This document shows positions 35,052-45,033 of a stretch of DNA of 64,000 bases, in pieces. The stretch covers positions 62,104,756 through 62,168,755 of the forward strand of contig CM060731.1 in NCBI GenBank assembly GCA_030704615.1, in the 5' to 3' direction. Position 1 is the first letter of the stretch; the number at the start of each line of letters is the position of its first letter. The notes under the pieces were generated by a model. That model was not told the DNA's origin and ran no database searches. It saw nothing but the letters and a program-made list of their open reading frames with translations. Origin of the DNA: Takakia lepidozioides (lineage: Eukaryota; Streptophyta; Takakiopsida; Takakiales; Takakiaceae). Position numbers and translations under genes: made by a program.

Positions 35052-38000
35052 ATGAGCCAGAATTACCTGCAGAGGGTATTTTCCAAGAAGCGAAATCAAG
35101 AAATTGGAGGGATTCTGAGCGCAAGAGTCGGCGTCGTTCCAAGTAACGGGCGTCTCGACGGGAGAGACAATCAAAGCTATAGCTTTGAAGCTATGGCGGA
35201 AATAACAGACTACACGCTCGCCTTACTACTTACGCAGTGGCACAAGGACAGACGAACGGAGAGTACATTTTCTCTAAGTCAATACTTGCAAGCCCCACAG
35301 GCTTACAAGCACTTACCCATTGCATTCTGCGCCAACCATACTTTTATGCTTTGTGCCCTGCAGGCGTTTCTTCAGTTGTTGCAACCAAAACCTTTCTGTT
35401 TGTCTAGAATGAAGAGAGTGAGAGGAATGGAAGATATCAGGGTGAAAGCACCACAATCTTACAGAAGCAAACGATCGCTGCACCACAGGCGGTGCAGCTA
35501 CTGAAGGAGCTGCGATTGGAGGGATTGCTACGCAAGGACTGGTCCTTGCATCATCGGCAGTTCATGATACAATTTCTTCAAACTTTGAGCCTCGGACAGG
35601 AGTTACTCAGGTGAGGGGAGTAGATATAGAAATTACTCCCCAGTACCTGCAGCAACTGTTTGATTTGCCATCAGGACATGTGGAGGTGGATGAGCACAGG
35701 GCAAGATTGCAGATAAGGAATTTGTTCCAAGAAGGGAGTTTCTTTAAAACTCAAGGTTTTGCTTGTACCAAAGCCGAGTACCCAGGGCTTAGGGAGGTTG
35801 GCCAAATCTTGAACGTTCTGTTTGCCATGAAACAGAACCAACAGTATTTGAGCAGGTCCTTCACAGAGGAGATCCTGAAAGCTTTGAGGGGAGAGAATGT
35901 CGCTTGGGCGGAGTTAATGTACAACGGATTGGTGGACGAGATGAAGAGGTTACAGGGCACTGCTGCTAAGTCTCCCATCATTGTGTCCGGTCCAATCATT
36001 GCTCAAATAATTCCTGATTCTTGCATACTTGATACTCGAAAGGAGATGGGAGTGTTTGAAACAGAAACACTGCATTGAAGAGCAAGGCTCTTCACACAGT
36101 GAGGGTGGACTGGCAGTGCAACCCCAGTCTAAGAGACAGAGGCGGGAAAGACTGTAGTGGCGGATCCACTGCTTCACGGAAACCGCACGATAATGTTTCC
36201 CAAGCTCTTGTGCAGGATGGGGCACAACAGCACAGAGAGCTGCTATTATTGGAAGCAAGGCCTTCAGAGAGGGAAGAGGAAGTCACTTCGATACACAGCC
36301 ACCACAACCAATTGACTCTGTTGTTTTAGAGGTTCCACAGTTAGTATATGTTGTGGCATCACCCCCAATTGCTCAGGAAGGAGAAAGATTGGACATTCCC
36401 ACTACAGAGCAGGTCGTGGCCGAAATTGAGAAGGGTGACCTTCTCTATGAAAATTCTGGCTTGAAGGGAAACAGTGATTCCAGAGGTGCAGCGGTTGTCC
36501 AGGGAAACCCTTGTGCATGTAATAACCACACCTGTGACGGAGGTACCAGGGGGAGAATATCAAGACACTGCAGCACCCTGTGGTGGATGAGGTGTTTCAG
36601 GAAGAAAATCTGGTGGGGGCAATGGCCTGAATGGTTCGTGAGGCATCACACTGTTGAGGATCAGGGAGAACAGCAGCAAACTCACCATGATGACCCTCAG
36701 CAGGCCATGCTTATGAGTTCCATAAGCAGGACACTTAATTTGTTGGGCACTTATGTGAAATCCCATGTTCCATCTACCCAATTGGCAGCTTTGAGGGAGG
36801 AACTCAGGAAGGAGTTTGAGGCTCGACTTGCCACTGAGTGTGCAAACAAGGTCGATGAGGAGGTCACTCTCAAGTTACAGCAAGAGTTAGAGGATACAAC
36901 AGCTGCTTTGCAGTTGGCCAAGGAACATTTGATTGAAGCAGGCCTCGCGCAGACCAGTTGCACGAAGCACATAAACAACAGCTATACCAAATGCAGGTGA
37001 AACATGAGAGCAAGTTGCAAGAAGTGAATGCACTACATACAGAGTTGCAGACAGTACATGAGAGGATGGCCATACAATGTGCTACACTCACAACTACGCT
37101 TGAGCAAACTACAATAGAAGTTAACAGAAGATGTATGAAGGCAGAGGCAGAGAATGTCGAGCAGGTGAAACTCATTGTTGATATGAAGAATACAATCTGT
37201 CGCAATGAGAATACTTTCAAGCAATACAGACAGGTTGAAGCTAACCAAGAGAGGTACATCCTGGAATTGCAACAAACGGTCATGGTAATAGAAATGAACT
37301 CTCTGTGGCTAACAAGGCTTGGAAGGAAGCCAATAATCTGGCTGCTGCCTATGCGAGTTTGGTTGAACCTCATGCGAAGCGCATTGAGGCTTTACAGTAG
37401 CAGATAGATGTGTACAGGCTCACAGAGGAGCAGACTCTCAGGGGTGCCACACGCAACTTGGTGGATAACCACCTTATGCAGGTCTGGTTAGCACAAGGGC
37501 CGGTGGAAGGCAAAGCACCACGGAAGCTCACCCAAGGCGAGATGAATGAACTCAGACTGTAGGTGCAGAACATTGCCACAACTACTATAGACAATGTCTA
37601 TAGTAGGATAGCGGAGTTACAGGAGGATGTAGACGGCCTGCAGACTCAGGTGGAGGACCTGACATCAAATATTGACAAGAGTCTTTGTACCTGAGGAGCA
37701 GCTAATGGCTTCTTATTTACAAGCCAGAACTTTAGCTTTTCAGTCTTCTTCGCAGGGGGTGCAGGAGATGCCAGTGGTACAAGAGCCAGTGCTACCAATA
37801 CCACAACAAGTGACTGTGCCAGTAGCTGACCCTGTTGTTACTACAGCCACACCACAGCCGCCACAGCCTGAGGTATGGGGGGATGCTGCTTTTAACCCAC
37901 CTAAAACTCCTGCTGCACGGGAGTACAGTCGGGCTATGATTATGCCCTTCAACAAAATTCCATTGTGTTGGATTTGGCTTGGAAAGAATTTAGTCCGCAG

Positions 38001-38924
38001 TCGTTGGCACATTATTACCAGATCATGCGCATTTGGCTGCCAGTGGCAACTAGGACTAAGGTTCTTCCGAACAATCGACCCATTGAGGATCATCACTTTG
38101 CGAGGTACTGACATGAGGCAAGTACCATGTTGAAGGAATTAATTGCCTTCCAAGTTGTACATGGATTCATTTATACCAAGACCAAGGAGGTAGCAAGTAT
38201 TGTCATGGGCTGCGGGTTTACTATGCTGCTTGTTTTCTGGCACGTTATCACATTGAGCAGCAGAAGATGCAATCGCGCTTTCTGAGTTATTCCAGTGGGG
38301 ATCATTGGGTCTTACCTTCAGTGCCACCTTATATGTACCTATATGAGGCAAAAGTTATGATGCAAAAGGATTCTCAAATTCGTTCATGGTTTCATTCGGC
38401 CTGGAACAATTTGTCAACACAAAAATTCGGGCCTGATGATATTTTCTTTAAGGGACATGAGGCATGGAAATACTTGCACTGTTCTCAAGTCATTGGCACA
38501 CCACTCATCTATACAAACAAGGAGTTCAGGGTCTTCACCAATTTTTCAATTCAGCGCTTACAACAAGTTTTACAGATTAAACTTCCAGACATGGTGGGAC
38601 CACATTGTATGCCCCAGAGGATTCCAGTTAGAGTTCGACCGTTAAAACACCTCAGGGGGAAGACAATTCTGATACTACTGGCGGGACTCTTTTGACATGG
38701 TAGAGGACTATGCAATTCAGATGGCCGAGAAGAAGCGACGGGGGTCTCCTATGCCTGAGAGATTACCTCGATATCAGCCAAAGGAGGGACTGACATTTCC
38801 AGGTAGTGCTCAATCATCTTCGTCAACCAGTGACAGGACTCGGGCTTGCACACGGAGTCCTTCACGAGACTCTCACCGTCAGAAGGGTGCTCGCTCACAA
38901 AGGTTTGCTAATCCCAAACAGTAA
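35052..38924 (+). pseudogene. Element C extra 3' ORF region with coiled coil
   Basis: Sense-strand frames downstream of integrase: 35052-35504, 35611-36078, 36353-37000, 36958-37407, 37672-38133, 38267-38695 and 38697-38924, separated by single shifts or stops. Content includes VRGVDIEITPQYLQQLFDLP near 35605, resembling the 'putative plant transposon protein' ORF known from Athila/Tat-type elements; a long heptad-rich coiled coil at about 36790-37290 (LRKEFEARLATECANKVDEE, LHTELQTVHERMAIQ); a Pro/Val/Gln-rich linker at 37760-37870; a folded-looking segment at 38270-38690; and an Arg/Ser-rich tail ending at 38924. Together this could once have been one protein over 1,000 residues long. Function in such elements is not known. 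Confidence 0.62.
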
Positions 38925-38945
38925 ACCGTGAGGACACGACTTTTT

Positions 38946-38960
38946 GAGAGGGGGAAGGGT
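38946..38960 (+). promoter_or_regulatory. Element C polypurine tract
   Basis: GAGAGGGGGAAGGG precedes the LTR start TGTTAGAGGG at 38964 by a few bases, as expected for the plus-strand primer. Confidence 0.85.
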
Positions 38961-38963
38961 AAA

Positions 38964-39740
38964 TGTTAGAGGGCTGCTTGGGACTTAGACGTTTTTACGG
39001 GTTCTGTGGGGTACCCTTAATTTTTACACAGACTGAGACGAACAGGAGCCTTAGGGGTGACAGCAGCAGGTTAGAGGGCTGCTTGGGACTTAGACGCTTT
39101 TACGGGTTCTGTGGGGTACCCTTAATTTTACATAGACTGAGACGAACAGGAGCCTTAGGGGTGACAGCAGAAGGCTTTAGGGACGAGGATTACACAGCCC
39201 GACATAGCCAGACACAGCCTGTCACAGCCAATACAGCCTGCCACAGCTTCGTACAGCCAGTCACAGCCCAGCACAGCCCGACACAGCCGACACAGCCCGT
39301 CACAGCCACAGCTTCGCACAGCCGCACACAACCGACACAGCCAATCACAGCCCGCCAAAGCTTCGCACAGCCCGACACAGCCTTACACAGCCAATCACAC
39401 ACAGCCTACATCTTCGCACAGCCAGTCACAGGCCGACACAGCCACAGCTTCGCACAGCCGACGCAGCCGACACAAAGCCAGTCACAGCCCGCCACAGCTT
39501 CGCACAGCCCGACACAGCTGACACAAGCCAGTCACAGCCCGACACAGCCTTACAGCCAGTCACAGCCAACACAGCCTGCCACAGCTTCGCACAGCAGTCA
39601 CAGCCAGCACAGCCCGACACAGCCAACACAGCCCGTCACAGCCGCCACAGCTTCGCACAGCCGACACAGCCAGTCACAGCCCACCACAGCTTCGCACAGC
39701 CCGACACAGCTGACACAGCCAGTCACAGCCAGTCACAGGT
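38964..39740 (+). repeat. Element C U3, with 105-bp duplication and CACAGCC array
   Basis: U3 starts TGTTAGAGGGCTGC. A 105-bp unit is repeated head to tail (38966-39070 and 39071-39175). From about 39190 to 39730 follows a degenerate array of CACAGCC, with words such as CAGTCACAGCC and CACAGCTTCGCACAGCC. The U3 of the related LTR of element A (41390-41618) has one unit and only a short array. Confidence 0.88.
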
Positions 39741-39814
39741 CGGCATAGTTTGACACAGCTTGTCACAGTACATAGGGAACAATTATCATTGGCAGGGAAC
39801 GACTGTGAAGGAAC
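39741..39814 (+). repeat. Element C right R
   Basis: This is the same 74 bases as 27438-27511 with a few changes (CTTGTCAC for CTTATCAC; CAATTATC for CAGTTATC). At 39815 the sequence leaves the LTR (CGACATC expected) and enters tRNA sequence. Confidence 0.85.
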
Positions 39815-39850
39815 CAGAGATTCTGGGTTCGATCCCCAGTATGGTCGCCA
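39813..39850 (+). other. 3' half of a tRNA ending in CCA, fused to element C
   Basis: CTGGG-TTCGATC-CCCAG (39823-39839) is a perfect T arm with the canonical 7-nt loop. TATGGTC (39840-39846) would be the 3' acceptor strand, G39847 the discriminator and CCA 39848-39850 the tail. Upstream, CCAGAGATT fits the 3' anticodon stem plus variable loop. The 5' half is absent; the fragment starts near the anticodon loop, where it meets R. Its last 18 bases are the exact complement of the PBS at 28103-28120. A CCA tail is not encoded in nuclear tRNA genes, so the fragment derives from a mature tRNA. The amino-acid identity is uncertain; the layout resembles arginine tRNAs. Confidence 0.85.
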
Positions 39851-40009
39851 AATGTTGAGCGGCTTTTACTCACCCATCCCTTCGCTATCCGAGGTGGAAA
39901 CTCCAAGATAGAAGAGTTGGATATCTCCAAGCACTCAGCCCGCTCAGTACAATCAGTCATGACCTGCAGCTAGTGAATCATGGTTGTGCTTCCCCTTTGT
40001 ATTCCTCTC
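39851..40009 (-). repeat. Antisense U5 fragment attached to the tRNA half
   Basis: After AA (39851-39852, the complement of the TT between LTR and PBS), the plus strand reads TGTTGAGCGGCTTTTACTC, the complement of the LTR 3' end. It continues through U5 to TTTGTATTCC, where it joins element A gag codons. Orientation and spacing are those of tRNA-primed minus-strand strong-stop DNA. Confidence 0.85.
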
Positions 40010-40619
40010 TCCCAAAGATATGGATAATTAGCTTTCAGATAACTTTCTCTTTTTGCTGAATATCTCTGGAGTCTAGCTTCTCTTTCATCACTCATGTCCC
40101 ATGTCTTTCATTTCTTTAATGTGGCAGTAACCAAAACTCTCTTCTGTAGTATCTCTCGTATATGCCTGGGTTTCTTTCAAGCTTCAATGCACCCTTGGCT
40201 ATATTAGAAGTCTCCGTTATCATATAACCATATGGCAAACAAGTCTGGAAAGCTGTTCTTGGTGTGAGTTTGATCCACAAAATATCATTTCCTCCCAGCC
40301 TTCAAACTCTACTCGCTTAATGGATAACAATGCTATCACATAAACCAATGTTGGTAACCAAAGTGCTCTTCCTCTACAGGCCACCTGATAAATCTTTATC
40401 GCTCCCTTCTCCAGACCCCACTCAAGGTCAGCATCATGCACTCTTTTAAGAATGTTTTCTTTACAACCGTCTGACAATTCCAAGAACCTTTGAAAGAATC
40501 GTTTGGACAATCTTTCCTTCTCAGTTTCACAGGGAATTTGATTCACATCAAATTCTTTAATTCTCCAACCACCATGATCCCACCAGATGCCTGTCACATC
40601 TGGTTGTTCAAGACTTAGT
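40010..40619 (-). pseudogene. Element A gag N-terminal part and leader
   Basis: On the minus strand after the PBS come the leader codons GIWWDHGGWRIKEFDVNQIP and RVHDADLEWGLEKGAIKIYQ, then gag codons down to YPYLWERG at 40010. The next codons of the same protein are at 27437 and below. Compared with element C it lacks about 63 bases (GWEEMIFCGSN near 40285). Confidence 0.85.
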
Positions 40620-40637
40620 TCCCCAGTATGGTCACCA
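40620..40637 (-). promoter_or_regulatory. Element A primer-binding site
   Basis: On the minus strand TGGTGACCATACTGGGGA follows the LTR end by two bases. It differs from the PBS of element C by one base (GTGACC for GCGACC). Confidence 0.88.
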
Positions 40638-40639
40638 AA

Positions 40640-41618
40640 TGTCGAGCGGCTTTTACTCACCCATCCCTTCGCTATCTGAGGTGGAAACTCCAAGATAGAA
40701 GAGTTGGATATCTTCAAGCACTCAGCCCGCTCAGTACAATCAATCATGACCTGCAGCTAGTGAATCATGGTTGTGCTTCCCCTTTGTATTCCTTCTTGCC
40801 TTCATGTTATCAATTTACCTTATCTGATACTGAAGCATCAATTTGCTTCAGTATCTTCTTAGTTCCAGTTAATCATGCATTCATTTCACAGCTTCACTCA
40901 TGTCTCTCTACACAGTGTGCTTGTATCGAATAAGTATCAGATTATGATTTATCAGGTACTAGGCCAATGTCAAGTGACTCTAATCCACTCTACAGTATCA
41001 CTACCAGTCTGCCTGAAATAAACATCTACTGTACATCTCTCCTCCTTCTCCGTGCTCTCGTTCTTGCTCTCCGCTTGATCTCCTCTCCTCCATGACCAAG
41101 CAGTGCTCCCCGAAGTGTGTCCCCCCTCCTTCTCCGTGCTCTCGTTTTTGCTCTCCGCTTGATCTCCTCTCCTCCATGACCAAGCAGTGCTCCCCAAAGT
41201 GTGTCCCCCCTAGAAGTCTCCACTCTCCGCTGTATCTACCTACAAGCTGTTCTAACCGCCTTGCTAACAATTAACCGTCATCCCTAATGTAACACGTTCT
41301 TTCTGCAGATGTCGTTCCTTCACAGTCATTCTTTGCTAATGATAACTGTTCCCTATGTACTGTGACAAGCTGTGTCAAACTATGCCGAGCTGTGACTGGC
41401 TGTGTAAGGCTCTGTCGGGCTGTGACTGGCTGTGACTAGCTGTGACGGGCTGTGCTGGCTGTGACTGGCTGTGCGAAGCTGTGGCAGGCTGTGTAACCCT
41501 CGTCCCTAAAGCCTGCTGCTGTCACCCCTAAGGCTCATGTTCGTCTCAGTCTGTGTAAAAATTAAGGGTACCCCACAGAACCCGTAAAAGCGTCTAAGTC
41601 CCAAGCAGCACTCTAACA
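40640..41618 (-). repeat. Element A 5' LTR (full length, 979 bp)
   Basis: Read on the minus strand it runs from TGTTAGAGTGCTGC (41618) to GCCGCTCGACA (40640). U3 is about 41390-41618, R about 41316-41389 and U5 the rest. U5 contains an 84-bp tandem duplication (41043-41126, 41127-41210), each with a CATGACCAAGCAGTGCTCCC word. It supplies the complete LTR that shows element C to be an R-to-R form. Confidence 0.9.
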
Positions 41619-41640
41619 GACACCTTCTACGAAACAATCC

Positions 41641-44600
41641 GTGAATCAGAGACTGGGTACCTCAAAGAGAGATGTCCGCAATGAAGTAAATCCAGAGCCG
41701 ACTCCATCAATGAAGATGAGCGAGAACCGGGTTGTTCACAACCTGTCCGACTCAGACGAGGTCCTAGAAGTTCCAAGATCATCTTGGAGATCAGGCAAGT
41801 CCTCAATGGACATCAGCGGACGAGGGAGTCATATTCCCAGCACGAGCTCCGCAATTCGATCCATTCTTGAACTTCTGCGAGGGCTTCATATGGAGGGACA
41901 CAACTCGGAGCTGGCTGGGCTGGACTACAACAAGTTTGCAATTAAATCCGTTACATGCCTTCCCGCAGACGTCGACGGTAATATCTTTTTTGAGTTCCGT
42001 CCTCGAACGGACTATTCCAGGGTGTCCGGAATGTTGACAGATATGGATAGGAAACATGACAGTCATCCTTGGTGTGTCACCAAAACCACCAGCATGCAGA
42101 TGCTCGATGGTGTGCGGGTGCGCTACGTTGTTTGTGAGGGCGCGTTGTGGTGTTTCTCTCCAACTTGCTTCCACTTTAAATCCAAAGGTCACAGGAACGA
42201 GACGGATTGGACGGGCACAACTCATCAACTATTCGAGCTGAGGAGAAGGTTCCAAACTCCACATTTAAGTGTGCGCATTGCAAAGAACCACCACATTGCA
42301 TGTCTGTTTGTAATGCCAAGCAGTTCTATGTGTTGCACCATTTCCCTGACCTCACACGAGCTTGCATACACGTTGGTTCCCATTGTCACAAATTGGCGAG
42401 GGGAAACTTGCGAGAGGCTGCCCACGAGGCAGAGCAGCTTGTGCAGGAGGAGGTTAAGTTGAGACTTGGTGCCAAACCCAAACAGATACAGCTGCAAGCC
42501 GCCCATAAGATGGCATTGCCTGAATTATGTCGGAAGACGGCTCCGACAAAGTTCCTCTCGATGAGAAGGAAATGGAGGCATTGTTGGAGTCAATGTCCCA
42601 CGTCTGTTCACCGAATGTCCAAAACCATATTGTCTCCTGCAAACAGAGAATTGGGCGTGGCTCGGATATGCACTCCATTCTGGAGGTGAAGCGACGATGT
42701 GGATATGACTACATTCATGGAAATAGGTTTCCAGGACAAGGGACTGAGGCAAATCGTTGTTTCGTATTCAAAATGTCCACATGTGGGCCTGGCAGCAGCG
42801 TCGAACTGGTCCACCGGATGACGAGTGGGGACTTGTCAAACAGTTGGGTCATGTTCGACCATATCAAGCGAATTATAAATCACCAGTGGGTGACAATGGG
42901 TGCACATGTCTACGACACCCAATGCAAGATGCTAATGACAATTGCTATTTGTGAGATGAAAGCAGAGGACACACAATCGGAGATGCTTCTTTGGCAGGGA
43001 ATAAACGAACAGATGGCCAGGGCAGGATTGCCCCTCCCAATTTCTGTGGTTTCATGGCGGACAACGCACAAGCAAATTGGGCTGCCATCCGAAGGGTGTA
43101 CGAGGAAGACCCCAATGTTCCCATGAAAGGCAAGGAGAGATCTTGTGGTTTCCATTTTCTGCAGAGCTTGTCGTAGTACACAACCAGGCTCGTGGCGCCA
43201 TATTTCAGAGAGGAGCACCGTTCCATGTGTCTTGCGTGGAAGCGTGCTCCCACCTTGGATGATGCAAAGACACAGTTTGCATGTATACAGACTTGGTGGA
43301 TAACGTCAGGTGCTGTAAGAAAATCAGACGAGGGAACAATGGTCAGTTGGCTAGCATGGTGGCATTATCGTTTCCTCCAGTTTGACGACTATATGCGGGA
43401 GGTGAGTTGAACGAATTCGCGTCCCGTTGAATATTATGTTACTCATTATTTGTAACTTGCTTGTAACCTGAACATGTGCATGTGCAGGAAATGTGTCTCG
43501 ACACCGACACCGACATGCTGACAACAAACATGGCCGAATAAGTACATTCTTCCTGGCATGCCTCCTCTGCGTTGCATCTGGTGGACATCCTTACTGCCAC
43601 AACGGAGGACATTGTGAGGTCAATTATGCAGCAATGCAGGTACAACGAGTTCTTGAAAGAGAAATAGTGGGGCTTGGGGCCAGACAGGCAGGAAATGCAG
43701 ATGCGGACTGCCTCCAGATCGAAGAATCCTTGGAAGTGGACGGCAGCCTTGCGAGAGGGCCTTCGGGACACCCCATTGCTTCGAAGAGGCCAACACTTGG
43801 AATGAGATGTTCACACCCGTCCAGTGAGATGAAGACTTGACGAGGCACCTGGCGGAGAAGAGGATTCATGGTGAGCTGACAAAAATATTCGCACGCTCCC
43901 TCGTGGTCCCGTGATGTTGCCCGAGGAGGTCTCGTCAAGCACCGCAAGTCTTGCACGTTCAAGATCGTCATCTCCTTTGAGCACAGGGCACGTGCCCGAT
44001 GAACATAACGAGCCATCTGTAGTAACATAATACAACATACCCAGAGACAAGAGTGTCAGAGTCACAGTGGAGAATTGCAAGGACATTGCCGGCATTTCGA
44101 GGGAAGTGTTGCGCCATCCGGGCGGATATGAGAGCACGCTGTGGTGAGATGATTCGGAGGAACCCACACGGTGCTGTACTTGCACCTTGTTTCAGCGGCA
44201 AATTTTTGACTCCCACATTTGCTCACGCCACAACGTAGACGTTTTGGTTCTGTAGGCACGACATAATGACCTGTGTATTTGACAAGCCCAAGTACGGGAT
44301 TCAGGGAATGCCGGAGCCTCCGAGCGTTTGGCCTGTTGCATCGGGTTGCAACATCTCTTAAAATGAGGCGGATGCTCTTTCTGCAGAAGGATTTTGAATG
44401 GTGCAACGCACAGACGTCCCGGCCCACGCATATTCAGTTCCTCAGACCCAGCCATTGCAGACTGCTCGGTCCAGTAGAGATGGATTGGACAATTAATCCC
44501 AAAATGCGATTCTGAAGAGTGAAGAGACGACACCTTCGCAACAAGTTGAATAAGACTCGGATTGCCAATGCTCTTGGGATGGCTTGTATTATTCAGAACT

Positions 44601-45033
44601 CCATGGACGTACCCCCACCCGGCCTTTGGCATGTTTATCGGATGACAACTGTCGGCTCAGCTATACGCGACGACGTATACACAATTACGATTGGAATGGA
44701 GCCGACTTGCAATTGTACGGACTTCTCGTTGATGGAAGCAAAGAAGGGTTCAAAGTATTAACCGTGCAAGCATCTATATTACATTTACCTGAAGAGGTTG
44801 AGGATGAACTTGACTATTGATGACTTTATTCATGCACCAGCGTGAGCGTTGAGTGCGAGCTGCACAACTCCTCCGCCGGGATTCCAAAATCATTGATGGG
44901 CAAAGGGAATCCACCATATGGATATTTTCAATTGCATTTTGATGCATTAGACTTTGTTTTGCAGTGTAATGAAATGCACCCCAAAACTCCTGGAATGAGA
45001 CAGGCAATATTCCAAAAAACTGAGTTCCAATAG
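41641..45033 (+). pseudogene. Mutator-like (MULE) transposase gene, copy 2, with SWIM finger; decayed
   Basis: This is a diverged paralogue of 12247-15700 in the same order. The module DGNIFFEFRP..DRKHDSHPWC is at 41975-42075; the Cys/His cluster FKCAHCKEPPHCMSVC then ACIHVGSHCH at 42260-42390; the RNase H-like core has WVMFDHIKR near 42845, CEMKAEDTQSEM near 42950 and GFMADNAQANW near 43050. An intron at 43402-43487 (GTGAGT..GTGCAG) is at the same place as in copy 1. The SWIM finger (CNCTDF then CKHLYYIYL) is at about 44710-44790, preceded by a TPTF..FWFC block near 44210-44250. Frameshifts occur near 42210, 42480, 43020 and 43175 and stops near 43530 and 43660. Divergence from copy 1 is large, so these are old family members rather than a recent duplication. 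Confidence 0.72.

Larger units (their letters stand above)
27438..39814 (+). mobile_element. Element C: Athila/Tat-like Ty3 retrotransposon in RNA form (R-U5 ... U3-R)
   Basis: The 12.4-kb unit begins at CGGCATAG (27438) and ends at AAGGAAC (39814). The first and last 74 bases are the same sequence. The full LTR of this family, seen at 40640-41618, starts with TGTTAGAG and has this 74-nt block internally. Thus C lacks U3 on the left and U5 on the right, the structure of a genomic transcript. Order inside: PBS, gag with two knuckles, protease (DGGSG), RT (FLDD), RNase H, integrase, an extra 3' ORF region, polypurine tract. It interrupts the gag of element A in the opposite orientation. Confidence 0.85.

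Noticed and set aside
35052-38924. Envelope-like gene in element C
   Set aside because: No signal peptide, transmembrane anchor or cleavage motif is visible; the coiled coil alone is not evidence for an envelope protein.
38963-39748. 261-codon open frame (repeated SHSPTQPTQP)
   Set aside because: It reads through the U3 region of the LTR, where the CACAGCC array produces it by chance.
39813-39850. A functional tRNA gene
   Set aside because: Only the 3' half is present, no D arm or A box lies upstream, and CCA is already included; it is a copied fragment of a mature tRNA.
40994-41270. Minus-strand frames with repeated GALLGHGGEEIKRRA
   Set aside because: They come from the 84-bp U5 duplication in the LTR of element A.
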